DNA from: Siphonodentalium dalli
Lineage: Eukaryota > Mollusca > Scaphopoda > Gadilida > Siphonodentaliidae
Reading direction: 5' to 3'
Length of the DNA: 64,000 nt
Assembly (NCBI GenBank): GCA_032622095.1
Contig: CP136065.1
Coordinates: forward strand, 18,712,134 to 18,776,133
Below are positions 1 through 12,961 of the stretch, one piece after another. Made by a program: the position numbers and the translations under genes. Position 1 is the stretch's first letter; each line of letters opens with the position of its first letter. The notes beneath the pieces are model-generated. The model ran no database searches, was not told the origin of the DNA, and worked only from the letters and a program-made list of their open reading frames with translations.

Positions 1-323
1 AATATTCTTTCTGTTAATGGCGGTTTTTGACGGAGGTGAATATTTTAACAACATACCCACCACCAACGCCGCCCGTATCTTTAAAGAATGTAAGAAAAAA
101 AAATGAAATTTCTTTTTAAAGAATGTAAGAAATAATGATAAAAAATTAAAAAAATTGTTAGAGAATATAAAAAAAATTGATAAAGAATCTGAGAATAAAT
201 GTAAGAAAATTGTTATATTGTTAAAGAATGTAAGAAATGTATAGATTGTACATGTAAGAAAAAAATATAAAAAATGATTATTTTTTTTAAAGAATGTAAG
301 AAAAATTATAGAAAATTGTTAGG
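1..323. repeat. AT-rich flank with degenerate TTAAAGAATGTAAGAA repeats
   Basis: After about 75 bases of mixed sequence the region becomes very A-rich. The 16-bp motif TTAAAGAATGTAAGAA occurs exactly at 81-96, 116-131, 221-236 and 287-302, with decayed versions near 180-195 and 251-260. Spacing is irregular (35, 105 and 66 bp), so this is a scattered or eroded simple repeat and not a clean tandem array. No reading frame or RNA gene is visible. It ends directly at the hairpin element that starts at 324. Confidence 0.6.
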
Positions 324-388
324 GCCAATGCATTCTCGTATATATGCGAGGCGACCTAAGGTCGACTTATATAAGAGAATACATTGGC
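324..388. repeat. Palindromic hairpin element, copy 1
   Basis: An imperfect inverted repeat of about 65 bp. The left arm starts GCCAATGCATTCTC and the right arm ends with the complement, GAGAATACATTGGC. The centre is CGACCTAAGGTCG. The arms differ at a few bases, and the right arm is about three bases shorter near the centre. A second copy lies at 2351-2418, so this is a repeated element and not a chance palindrome. No target-site duplication could be seen. It resembles a small foldback or MITE-like element; no known family was recognised. Confidence 0.75.
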
Positions 389-419
389 ACATGGTCTTTA
401 ATGTTGCGCCAGCGCAGCT

Positions 420-530
420 CCCACTATGAAATGGTTAAGGATCTCCCCGTAGCTCGTGTGGTTTAATATGTCGTGGATGCCATCATCGCGGTCTCGGGTA
501 GATGAGGTTGGCGCGGGTTCGAACCCTGGT
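420..530 (+). mobile_element. Candidate tRNA-derived SINE head (Pol III A/B boxes)
   Basis: TAGCTCGTGTGG at 450-461 resembles a tRNA A box (usual form TAGCTCAGTGG) with a couple of mismatches. GGTTCGAACCC at 516-526 is an excellent B box. The 66-bp start-to-start spacing is longer than in a normal tRNA gene, and no acceptor-stem pairing or foldable cloverleaf is evident. This therefore looks like a diverged tRNA-derived promoter, as found in SINEs, and not a functional tRNA. The 3' limit is unclear because no poly-A or simple-repeat tail follows. The match to tRNA signals is seen in sequence; calling it a SINE is inference. Confidence 0.5.
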
Positions 531-2350
531 ATGTACACAGATCACTTTATAGAAGTCTATATGGAATACAACTATATTTGACATACAACAGTGAGAACCG
601 AGCTGATGCATCCATGCAATATAGGGCATGCGTTAAGATTCATGGCTATTACTGGCCTATATAACATCCCTTTTCAGGTTTTGTCGCATGATATTCAACC
701 CCTAAGTCAATATCGGAATAATAGAACAAGGCTCCGACCACATGCATTCGCGACCAGTCCACATTATGTTCATAACATCATTGTGTGTTGTATTGGAAGG
801 TGAGTAACTCTATCGCGAGTTAAGTCATGGTAGTGTTGTGTGCGGCTGTTTAGGATACAATGGTGTAAATGTTTTCCATAGGCATCAGTGCAAACGTTTT
901 AGTGTAGAATGTTAATTAAAGACATATTATGGACTTATTCGGGTGTATGAAATTGTTAAGTTAGTACCCAGGCGCTTTGCCAAACTGAGAAATGTAGCAT
1001 TCTACTAACATCCCCGAAATGTTCAAAGAAATCGACCATACCACTGCATAGATAACATCATCTAAACTACGCCCAATTGTCAATATTTACATCTCGATTC
1101 GGGACGCAACTATCGTCGATAATCACCCTACCGGTGTGCTTCACATCACTTTAATAGTCGGGAAATCACTGGTCGGGAACCATCTAATTTGATCTATGGA
1201 AGCATTCCTTTAGATAAAGTTGACAGTCACACTTGTTAATAACCTAGTTTGAGAGACCTGAATACAATTCCGGGTGCCTGTCAACCTCTGTGACCAATAT
1301 TTGACCCACAATAATAAGTTATTGAATCTCGATTGAATTTGGTAACGATGTTGACCGTCTGAGGAGGGCTTAATTTTTCGTCCGACGCACTAAATTAAGG
1401 CATGACGCCCACGTGCCTATGAAAAGCTGGCTATGAATATGACCGATGCCTTGTGACAATGACCCGTCTGCTCTCATAATCGCCATGGTGTGGCTTTAAT
1501 GCACCCATGGAGATCCCATTTATCTTGCTTGAAGATTGACTAACCGAGTCATTGGAGCTCAAAATCCACACGATACCGGATACGAAAACCGTCCGTCGTA
1601 AAGGTTTCTGATATTATTCCTGCAAGCCGCACACTGCCATGACATATCTAATTTGTTCTAAGACTTACCGCAGTGTCCCCACTGTGACGGTTCAATCATT
1701 GCAAGATGATTAATACGATCTTGTATTTTCGGTATCTAAGTTATTAATATCATATTATAGTGGGGTAATACATAATAGATTGTGCCAAGCAATAATCTCG
1801 TTTGCATGACATCACAGCGAAGTCAAGGCCAATTCAATATCAAATTATCTTACGATTACATAATCGCGGAGCTATAGCTATAGACAACATATCAGATTGA
1901 ATACAAAAAGCAATTTCAGAACAGAACAGAGGGATTACCCACAAATCCAACAATTTCTTCACCGCCATATTTACTGCATTTAATTTAGAAATATAGAGTA
2001 AATACATTGATTTTAGTCATGGATTCTAAATGCATTAATGCAAGCACATTCCCAAACGTCATAAATCGGGAATAAGTAAACAATCAAATATAAACTAAAC
2101 ATAGTCTTCTTATTCAACCCTTTCACGACGGTGAGCGTGTCAGGAGACGATAATATTCAGGCAACGTAACGAACAAGGAATCACACAAACTCCACCAAAT
2201 GTTACAGCTACCATAACCATTTAGCAATATCCTCTGGAAGGCACTACACCAAGCAACACAAAATCACAAAATCATGCTTGTAAATATGTTCAGCTGTCAT
2301 CTTGTAAACATTTTGTATCCTTAACCCTTTAACCAACAGAACGGCCCTGT
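531..2350. other. Unrecognised non-coding spacer
   Basis: About 1.8 kb of moderately AT-rich sequence between the SINE-like piece and the second hairpin. I see no credible exon, RNA gene, tandem repeat or transposon coding sequence. A 70-codon frame at 591-803 starts with GTG and has no recognisable motif, so it is not called. Short chance palindromes occur, for example an 8-bp stem at 1369-1399. None of the 31-bp satellite was noticed here. The two hairpin copies bracket this segment together with the SINE-like part, so it may be the interior of a larger element, but there is no coding evidence for that. Confidence 0.5.
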
Positions 2351-2418
2351 GCCAATGCATTCTCTTATATATGCGAGTCGACCATAGGTCGCCTCGCATA
2401 TATAAGAGAATGCATGGC
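2351..2418. repeat. Palindromic hairpin element, copy 2
   Basis: A nearly perfect palindrome of 68 bp. The left arm begins GCCAATGCATTCTC and runs through TTATATATGCGAG to the centre CGACCATAGGTCG. The right arm mirrors it with one mismatch and one missing base near the outer end (CATGGC against CATTGGC). It is the same element as 324-388, but its arms pair better. Its right end lies only 12 bp before the first complete satellite monomer at 2431. No target-site duplication was found. Confidence 0.8.
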
Positions 2419-5400
2419 TTAACACATTACGGTTAAGATTGTGATACTGGTTGTCGGATACGGTTAAGATTATGATACTGGTTGTCGGATACGGGGTTAA
2501 GATTATGATACTGGTTGTCGGATTAGGTTAAGATTATGATACTGGTTGTCGGATACGGTTAAGATTATGATACTGCTTGTCGGATACGGTTAAGATTATG
2601 ATACTGGTTGTCGGATACGGTTAAGATTGTGATACTGGTTGTCGGATTAGGTTAAGATTGTGATACTGGTTGTCGGATTAGGTTAAGATTATGATACTGG
2701 TTGTCGGATTAGGTTAAGATTATGATACTGGTTGTCGGATACGGTTAAGATTATGATGCTGGTTGTCGGATTAGGTTAAGATTATGATACTGGTTGTCGG
2801 ATACGGTTAAGATTATGATACTGGTTGTCGGATACGGTTAATATTATGATACTGGTTGTCGGATACGGTTAAGATTATGATACTGGTTGTCGGAAACGGT
2901 TAAGATTATGATACTGGTTGTCGGAAACGGTTAAGATTATGATACTGGTTGTCGGATACGGTTAAGATTATGATACTGGTTGTCGGATACGGTTAAGATT
3001 ATGATACTGGTTGTCGGATTAGGTTAAGATTGTGATACTGGTTGTCGGATTAGGTTAAGATTGTGATACTGGTTGTCGGAGACGGTTAAGATTATGATAC
3101 TGGTTGTCGGAGACGGTTAAGATTATGATACTGGTTGTCGGATACGGTTAAGATTATGATACTGGTTGTCGGATACGGTTAAGATTATGATACTGGTTGT
3201 CGGATTAGGTTCAGATTATGATACTGGTTGTCGGATACGGTTAAGATTATGATACTGCTTGTCGGATACGGTTAAGATTATGATACTGGTTGTCGGATAC
3301 GGTTAAGATTATGATACTGGTTGTCGGATTAGGTTAAGATTATGATACTGGTTGTCGGATTAGGTTAAGATTATGATACTGGTTGTCGGATTAGGTTAAG
3401 ATTGTGATACTGGTTGTCGGAGACGGTTAAGATTATGATACTGGTTGTCGGATACGGTTAAGATTATGATACTGGTTGTCGGAATAGGTTAAGATTATGA
3501 TACTGGTTGTCAGAGACGGTTAACATTGTGATACTGGTTGTCGGATTAGGTTCAGATTATGATACTGGTTGTCGGATATATGGTTAATATTATGATACTG
3601 GTTGTCGGATTAGGTTAAGATTATGATACTGGTTGTCGGATTAGGTTAAGATTATTATACTGGTTGTCGGATACGGTTAAGATTATGATACTGTTGTCGG
3701 ATTAGTTTAAGATTGTGATACTGGTTGTCGGATACGGTTAAGATTATGATACTGGTTGTCGGATACGGTTAAGATTGTGATACTTGTTGTCGGATACGGT
3801 TAAGATTATGATACTGGTTGTCGGAGACGGTTAAGATTATGATACTGGTTGTCGGATACGGTTAAGATTTTGAAACTGGTTGTCGGATTAGTTTAAGATT
3901 ATGATACTGGTTGTCGGATTAGGTTAAGATTATGATACTGGTTGTCGGATTAGATTAAGGTTATAAGACTGGATGTCGGATTAGGTTAAGATTATGAGCC
4001 TGGTTGTCGGATTGGGTTAAGATTATGATACTGGTTGTCGGATTAGGTTAAGATTGTGATACTGGTTGTCGGATTAGGTTAAGATTATGAGCCTGGTTGT
4101 CTGATTAGGTTAAGATTGTGATACTGGTTGTCGGACTAGGTTAAGATTGTGATACTGGTTGTCGGATTAGGTTAAGATTATGATACTGGTTGTCGGATTA
4201 GGTTAAGATTATGATACTGGTTGTCGGATACGGTTAAGATTATGATACTGGTTGTCGGATTAGGTTAAGATTATGAAACTGCTTGTCGGATACGGTTAAG
4301 ATTATGATCCTGGTTGTCGGATTAGGTTAAGATTGTGATACTGGTTGTCGGATTAGGTTAAGATTATGATACTGGTTGTCGGATTAGGTTAATATTGTGA
4401 TACTGGTTGTCGGATTAGGTTAAGATTATGATACTGGTTGTCGGATACGGTTAAGATTATGATACTGGTTGTCGGAGACGGTTAAGATTATGATACTGGT
4501 TGTCGGATTAGGTTAAGATTATAATACTGCTTGTCGGATACGGTTAAGATTATGAGCCTGGTTGTCGGATTAGGTTAAGATTGTGATACTGGTTGTCGGA
4601 TACGGTTAAGATTATGATACTGGTTGTCGGATTAGGTTAAGATTATGATACTGCTTGTCGGATACGGTTAAGATTATGAGCCTGGTTGTCGGATTAGGTT
4701 AAGATTGTGATACTGTTTGTCGGATTAGGTTAAGATTATGATACTGGTTGTCGGATTAGGTTAAGATTATGATACTGGTTGTCGAATTAGGTTAAGATTA
4801 TGAGCCTGGTTGTCGGATTAGGTTAAGATTGTGATACTGGTTGTCGGATTAGGTTAAGATTATGATACTGGTTGTCGGAGACTGTTAAGATTGTGATACT
4901 GGTTGTCGGATTAGGTTAAGATTGTGATACTGGTTGTCGGAGACGGTTAAGATTATGATACTGGTTGTCGGATACGGTTACGATTATGATACTGGTTGTC
5001 GGATTAGGTTAAGATTGTGATACTGGTTGTCGGATTAGGTTAAGATTGTGATACTGGTTGTCGGATTAGGTTAAGATTGTGATACTGGTTGTCGGATTAA
5101 GTTAAGAATATGATACTGGTTGTCGGATACGGTTAAGATTATGATACTGGTTGTCGGATTAGGTTAAGATTATGATACTGGTTGTCGGATACGGTTAAGA
5201 TTGTGATACTGGTTGTTGGATACGGTTAAGATTACGATACTGGTTGTCGGATACGGTTAAGATTATGACACTGGTTGTCGGATACGGTTAATATTATGAT
5301 ACTGGTTGTCGGATACGGTTAATCTTATGATACTGGTTGTCGGATACGGTTAAGATTATGATACTGGTTGTCGGATACGGTTAAGATTATGATACTGGTT

Positions 5401-5985
5401 GTCGGATTAGGTTAAGATTGTGATACTGGTTGTCGGATACGGATAATATTATGATACTGGTTGTCGGATTAGGTTAAGATTATGATACTGGTTGTCGGAT
5501 TAGGTTAAGATTGTGATACTGGTTGTCGGATTAGGTTAAGATTATGAGCCTGGTTGTCTGATTAGGTTAAGATTGTGATACTGGTTGTCGGATTAGGTTA
5601 AGATTGTGATACTGGTTGTCGGATTAGGTTAAGATTATGATACTGGTTGTCGGATTAGGTTAAGATTATGATACTGGTTGTCGGATACGGTTAAGATTAT
5701 GATACTGGTTGTCGGATTAGGTTAAGATTATGATACTGGTTGTCGGATACGGTTAAGATTATGATCCTGGTTGTCGGATACGGTTAAGATTGTGATACTT
5801 GTTGTCGGATTAGGTTAAGATTATGATACTGGTTGTCGGATTAGGTTAAGATTATGATACTGGTTGTCGGATTAGGTTAAGATTATGATACTGGTTGTCG
5901 GAGACTGTTAAGATTATGATACTGGTTGTCGGAGACGGTTAAGATTATGATACTGGTTGTCGGATTAGGTTAAGATTATGATACT

Positions 5986-6605
5986 GCTTGTCGGATACGG
6001 TTAAGATTATGAGCCTGGTTGTCGGATTAGGTAAAGATTGTGATACTGGTTGTCGGATACGGTTAAGATTATGATACTGGTTGTCGGATTAGGTTAAGAT
6101 TATGATACTGCTTGTCGGATACGGTTAAGATTATGAGCCTGGTTGTCGGATTAGGTTAAGATTGTGATACTGTTTGTCGGATACGGTTAAGATTATGATA
6201 CTGGTTGTCGGATTAGGTTAAGATTAAGATACTGCTTGTCGGATACGGTTAAGATTATGAGCCTGGTTGTCGGATTAGGTAAAGATTGTGATACTGGTTG
6301 TCGGATACGGTTAAGATTATGATACTGGTTGTCGGATTAGGTTAAGATTATGATACTGCTTGTCGGATACGGTTAAGATTATGAGCCTGGTTGTCGGATT
6401 AGGTTAAGATTGTGATACTGTTTGTCGGATACGGTTAAGATTATGATACTGGTTGTCGGATTAGGTTAAGATTCTGATACTGCTTGTCGGATACGGTTAA
6501 TATTATGAGCCTGGTTGTCGGATTAGGTTAAGATTGTGATACTGGTTGTCGGATACGGTTAAGATTATGATACTGGTTGTCGGAGACGGTTAAGATTGTG
6601 ATACT
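5986..6605 (+). repeat. 124-bp tetrameric higher-order repeat, 5 copies
   Basis: The variant GCTTGTCGG starts at 5986, 6110, 6234, 6358 and 6482, exactly 124 bp (four monomers) apart. Within each block the order is a GCTTGTCGG junction, then a TGAGCCT monomer, then a ttGTGATACT monomer with GGTTG or GTTTG, then a plain monomer. The same tetramer recurs elsewhere, for example at 10512, 10636 and 10760. This is the smallest clear higher-order unit in the array. Confidence 0.85.
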
Positions 6606-9371
6606 GGTTGTCGGATTAGGTTAAGATTGTGATACTAGTTGTCGGAGACGGTTAAGATTATGATACTGGTTGTCGGAGACGGTTAAGATTATGATACTGG
6701 TTGTCGGATACGGTTAAGATTGTGATACTGGTTGTCGGATTAGGTTAAGATTGTGATACTGGTTGTCGGATTAGGTTAAGATTGTGATACTGGTTGTCGG
6801 ATTAGGTTAAGAATATGATACTGGTTGTCGGATACGGTTAAGATTATGATACTGGTTGTCGGATTAGGTTAAGATTATGATACTGGTTGTCGGATACGGT
6901 TAAGATTGTGATACTGGTTGTTGGATACGGTTAAGATTACGATACTGGTTGTCGGATACGGTTAAGATTATGACACTGGTTGTCGGATACGGTTAATATT
7001 ATGATACTGGTTGTCGGATACGGTTAAGATTATGATACTGGTTGTCGGATACGGTTAAGATTGTGATACTGGTTGTCGGATACGGTTAAGATTATAATAC
7101 TGGTTGTCGGATTAGGTTAAGATTGTGATACTGGTTGTCGGATACGGATAATATTATGATACTGGTTGTCGGATTAGGTTAAGATTATGATACTGGTTGT
7201 CGGATTAGGTTAAGATTGTGATACTGGTTGTCGGATTAGGTTAAGATTATGAGCCTGGTTGTCTGATTAGGTTAAGATTGTGATACTGGTTGTCGGATTA
7301 GGTTAAGATTGTGATACTGGTTGTCGGATTAGGTTAAGATTATGATACTGGTTGTCGGATTAGGTTAAGATTATGATACTGGTTGTCGGATACGGTTAAG
7401 ATTATGATACTGGTTGTCGGATTAGGTTAAGATTATGAAACTGCTTGTCGGATACGGTTAAGATTATGATCCTGGTTGTCGGATTAGGTTAAGATTGTGA
7501 TACTGGTTGTCGGATTAGGTTAAGATTATGATACTGGTTGTCGGATTAGGTTAATATTGTGATACTGGTTGTCGGATTAGGTTAAGATTATGATACTGGT
7601 TGTCGGATACGGTTAAGATTATGATACTGGTTGTCGGAGACGGTTAAGATTATGATACTGGTTGTCGGATTAGGTTAAGATTATGATACTGCTTGTCGGA
7701 TACGGTTAAGATTATGAGCCTGGTTGTCGGATTAGGTTAAGATTGTGATACTGGTTGTCGGATACGGTTAAGATTATGAGACTGGTTGTCGGATTAGGTT
7801 AAGATTATGATACTGCTTGTGGGATACGGTTAAGATTATGAGCCTGGTTGTCGGATTAGGTTAAGATTGTGATACTGTTTGTCGGATACGGTTAAGATTA
7901 TGATACTGGTTGTCGGATTAGGTTAAGATTATGATACTGGTTGTCGGATACGGTTAATATTATGAGCCTGGTTGTCGGATTAGGTTAAGATTGTGATACT
8001 GGTTGTCGGATACGGTTAAGATTATGATACTGGTTGTCGGAGACGGTTAAGATTGTGATACTGGTTGTCGGATTAGGTTAAGATTGTGATACTGGTTGTC
8101 GGAGACGGTTAAGATTATGATACTGGTTGTCGGATACGGTTACGATTATGATACTGGTTGTCGGATTAGGTTAAGATTGTGATACTGGTTGTCGGATTAG
8201 GTTAAGATTGTGATACTGGTTGTCGGATTAGGTTAAGATTATGAAACTGCTTGTCGGATACGGTTAAGATTATGATCCTGGTTGTCGGATTAGGTTAAGA
8301 TTGTGATACTGGTTGTCGGATTAGGTTAAGATTATGATACTGGTTGTCGGATTAGGTTAATATTGTGATACTGGTTGTCGGATTAGGTTAAGATTATGAT
8401 ACTGGTTGTCGGATACGGTTAAGATTATGATACTGGTTGTCGGAGACGGTTAAGATTATGATACTGGTTGTCGGATTAGGTTAAGATTATGATACTGCTT
8501 GTCGGATACGGTTAAGATTATGAGCCTGGTTGTCGGATTAGGTTAAGATTGTGATACTGGTTGTCGGATACGGTTAAGATTATGAGACTGGTTGTCGGAT
8601 TAGGTTAAGATTATGATACTGCTTGTCGGATACGGTTAAGATTATGAGCCTGGTTGTCGGATTAGGTTACGATTGTGATACTGTTTGTCGGATACGGTTA
8701 AGATTATGATACTGGTTGTCGGATTAGGTTAAGATTGTGATACTGCTTGTCGGATACGGTTAATATTATGAGCCTGGTTGTCGGATTAGGTTAAGATTGT
8801 GATACTGGTTGTCGGATACGGTTAAGATTATGATACTGGTTGTCGGAGACGGTTAAGATTGTGATACTGGTTGTCGGATTAGGTTAAGATTGTGATACTG
8901 GTTGTCGGAGACGGTTAAGATTATGATACTGGTTGTCGGATACGGTTACGATTATGATACTGGTTGTCGGATTAGGTTAAGATTGTGATACTGGTTGTCG
9001 GATTAGGTTAAGATTGTGATACTGGATGTCGGATACGGTTAAGATTGTGATACTGGTTGTCGGATTAGGTTAAGATTGTGATACTGGTTGTCGAATTAAG
9101 TTAAGATTTTGATACTGGTTGTCGGATTAGGTTAAGATTGTGATACTGGTTGTCGGATTAGGTTAAGATTGTGATACTGGTTGTCGGATTAGGTTAAGAT
9201 TATGATACTGGTTGTCGGATTAGGTTAAGATTATGATACTGGTTGTCGGATTAGGTTAAGATTATGATACTGGTTGTCGGATTAGGTTAAGATTATGACA
9301 CTGGTTGTCGGATATGGTTAAGATTATGATACTGGTTGTCGGATTAGGTTATGATCATGATACTGGTTGTC

Positions 9372-12300
9372 GCATGCTGTTAAGATTATGATACTGGTTG
9401 TCGGATGCTGTTAAGATTATGATACTGGTTTTCGGATTAGGTTAAGATTATGATACTGGTTGTCGAATGCTGTTAAGATTATGATACTGGTTGTCGGATT
9501 AGGTTAAGATTATGACACTGGTTGTCGGATACGGTTAAGATTATGAGCCTGGTTGTCGGATTAGGTTAAGATTGTGATACTGGTTGTCGGATACGGTTAA
9601 GATTATGATACTGGTTGTCGGATTAGGTTAAGATTATGATACTGCTTGTCGGATACGGTTAAGATTATGAGCCTGGTTGTCGGATTAGGTTAAGATTGTG
9701 ATACTGTTTGTCGGATTAGGTTAAGATTATGATACTGGTTGTCGGATTAGGTTAAGATTATGATACTGGTTGTCGGATTAGGTTAAGATTATGAGCCTGG
9801 TTGTCGGATTAGGTTAAGATTGTGATACTGGTTGTCGGATACGGTTAAGATTATGATACTGGTTGTCGGAGACTGTTAAGATTGTGATACTGGTTGTCGG
9901 ATTAGGTTAAGATTGTGATACTGGTTGTCGGAGACGGTTAAGATTATGATACTGGTTGTCGGATACGGTTACGATTATGATACTGGTTGTCGGATTAGGT
10001 TAAGATTGTGATACTGGTTGTCGGATTAGGTTAAGATTGTGATACTGGTTGTCGGATTAGGTTAAGATTGTGATACTGGTTGTCGGATTAAGTTAAGAAT
10101 ATGATACTGGTTGTCGGATACGGTTAAGATTATGATACTGGTTGTCGGATTAGGTTAAGATTATGATACTGGTTGTCGGATACGGTTAAGATTGTGATAC
10201 TGGTTGTTGGATACGGTTAAGATTACGATACTGGTTGTCGGATACGGTTAAGATTATGACACTGGTTGTCGGATACGGTTAATATTATGATACTGGTTGT
10301 CGGATACGGTTAATCTTATGATACTGGTTGTCGGATACGGTTAAGATTGTGATACTGGTTGTCGGATTAGGTTAATATTGTGATACTGGTTGTCGGATTA
10401 GGTTAAGATTATGATACTGGTTGTCGGATACGGTTAAGATTATGATACTGGTTGTCGGAGACGGTTAAGATTATGATACTGGTTGTCGGATTAGGTTAAG
10501 ATTATGATACTGCTTGTCGGATACGGTTAAGATTATGAGCCTGGTTGTCGGATTAGGTTAAGATTGTGATACTGGTTGTCGGATACGGTTAAGATTATGA
10601 GACTGGTTGTCGGATTAGGTTAAGATTATGATACTGCTTGTCGGATACGGTTAAGATTATGAGCCTGGTTGTCGGATTAGGTTAAGATTGTGATACTGTT
10701 TGTCGGATACGGTTAAGATTATGATACTGGTTGTCGGATTAGGTTAAGATTCTGATACTGCTTGTCGGATACGGTTAATATTATGAGCCTGGTTGTCGGA
10801 TTAGGTTAAGATTGTGATACTGGTTGTCGGATACGGTTAAGATTATGATACTGGTTGTCGGAGACGGTTAAGATTGTGATACTGGTTGTCGGATTAGGTT
10901 AAGATTGTGATACTGGTTGTCGGAGACGGTTAAGATTATGATACTGGTTGTCGGATACGGTTACGATTATGATACTGGTTGTCGGATTAGGTTAAGATTG
11001 TGATACTGGTTGTCGGATTAGGTTAAGATTGTGATACTGGTTGTCGGATTAGGTTAAGATTGTGATACTGGTTGTCGGATTAGGTTAAGAATATGATACT
11101 GGTTGTCGGATACGGTTAAGATTATGATACTGGTTGTCGGATTAGGTTAAGATTATGATACTGGTTGTCGGATACGGTTAAGATTGTGATACTGGTTGTT
11201 GGATACGGTTAAGATTACGATACTGGTTGTCGGATACGGTTAAGATTATGACACTGGTTGTCGGATACGGTTAATATTATGATACTGGTTGTCGGATACG
11301 GTTAATATTATGATACTGGTTGTCGGATACGGTTAAGATTGTGATACTGGTTGTCGGATACGGTTAAGATTATGATACTGGTTGTCGGATACGGTTAAGA
11401 TTATGATACTGGTTGTCGGATTAGGTTAAGATTATGATACTGGTTGTCGGATACGGATAATATTATGATACTGGTTGTCGGATTAGGTTAAGATTATGAT
11501 ACTGGTTGTCGAATTAGGTTAAGGTTGTGATACTGGTTGTCGGATACGGTTAAGATTTTGATACTGGTTGTCGGAGACGGTTAAGATTATGATACTGGTT
11601 GTCAGATACGGTTATGATTATGATACTGGTTGTCGGATACGGTTAAGATTATGATACTGGTTGTCGGATTAGGTTCAGATTATGACACTGGTTGTCGGAT
11701 ACGGTTAAGATTATGATACTGGTTGTCGGATTAGGTTAAGATTATGATACTGGTTGTCGGATTAGGTTAAGATTGTGATACTGGATGTCGGATACGGTTA
11801 AGATTGTGATACTGGTTGTCGGATTAGGTTAAGATTGTGATACTGGTTGTCGGATTAAGTTAAGATTTTGATACTGGTTGTCGGATTAGGTTAAGATTGT
11901 GATACTGGTTGTCGGATTAGGTTAAGATTGGGATACTGGTTGTCGGATTAGGTTAAGATTATGATACTGGTTGTCGGATTAGGTTAAGATTATGATACTG
12001 GTTGTCGGATTAGGTTAAGATTATGATACTGGTTGTCGGATTAGGTTAAGATTATGACACTGGTTGTCGGATATGGTTAAGATTATGATACTGGTTGTCG
12101 GATTAGGTTATGATCATGATACTGGTTGTCGCATGCTGTTAAGATTATGATACTGGTTGTCGGATGCTGTTAAGATTATGATACTGGTTGTCGGATTAGG
12201 TTAAGATTATGATACTGGTTGTCGAATGCTGTTAAGATTATGATACTGGTTGTCGGATTAGGTTAAGATTATGACACTGGTTGTCGGATACGGTTAAGAT

Positions 12301-12961
12301 TATGAGCCTGGTTGTCGGATTAGGTTAAGATTGTGATACTGGTTGTCGGATACGGTTAAGATTATGATACTGGTTGTCGGATTAGGTTAAGATTATGATA
12401 CTGCTTGTCGGATACGGTTAAGATTATGAGCCTGGTTGTCGGATTAGGTTAAGATTGTGATACTGTTTGTCGGATTAGGTTAAGATTATGATACTGGTTG
12501 TCGGATTAGGTTAAGATTATGATACTGGTTGTCGGATTAGGTTAAGATTATGAGCCTGGTTGTCGGATTAGGTTAAGATTGTGATACTGGTTGTCGGATA
12601 CGGTTAAGATTATGATACTGGTTGTCGGAGACAGTTAAGATTGTGATACTGGTTGTCGGATTAGGTTAAGATTGTGATACTGGTTGTCGGAGACGGTTAA
12701 GATTATGATACTGGTTGTCGGATACGGTTACGATTATGATACTGGTTGTCGGATTAGGTTAAGATTGTGATACTGGTTGTCGGATTAGGTTAAGATTGTG
12801 ATACTGGTTGTCGGATTAGGTTAAGATTGTGATACTGGTTGTCGGATTAAGTTAAGAATATGATACTGGTTGTCGGATACGGTTAAGAATATGATACTGG
12901 TTGTCGGATTAGGTTAAGATTATGATACTGGTTGTCGGATACGGTTAAGATTGTGATACTG
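9372..12961 (+). repeat. 2759-bp (89-monomer) cassette duplication in domain A
   Basis: Three different markers repeat at exactly the same 2759-bp offset: GCATGCTG (9372 and 12131), GTTACG (9968 and 12727) and GTTGTTGG (10203 and 12962). The local order of variants after 9372 and after 12131 is nearly identical. A visible difference is GGTTTTCGG near 9430, where the other copy has GGTTGTCGG. This is a block duplication of 89 monomers. It also contains an internal 992-bp (32-monomer) step between 9968 and 10960 and between 10203 and 11195. Confidence 0.8.

Noticed and set aside
450-530. Functional tRNA gene
   Set aside because: The boxes are too far apart, the A box is degenerate and no acceptor stem is evident.
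591-803. 70-codon open frame on the + strand
   Set aside because: It starts with GTG, which is unlikely in a eukaryote, has no recognisable motif or exon signals, and its length is within chance for non-coding DNA.
1369-1399. CTTAATTT/AAATTAAG inverted repeat
   Set aside because: An 8-bp stem in AT-rich DNA is expected by chance and has no second copy in the window.
324-2418. Helitron or Helentron bounded by the hairpins
   Set aside because: No TC start, CTRR end or Rep/helicase coding sequence was seen, and the hairpins are symmetrical where a Helitron has a single terminal hairpin.
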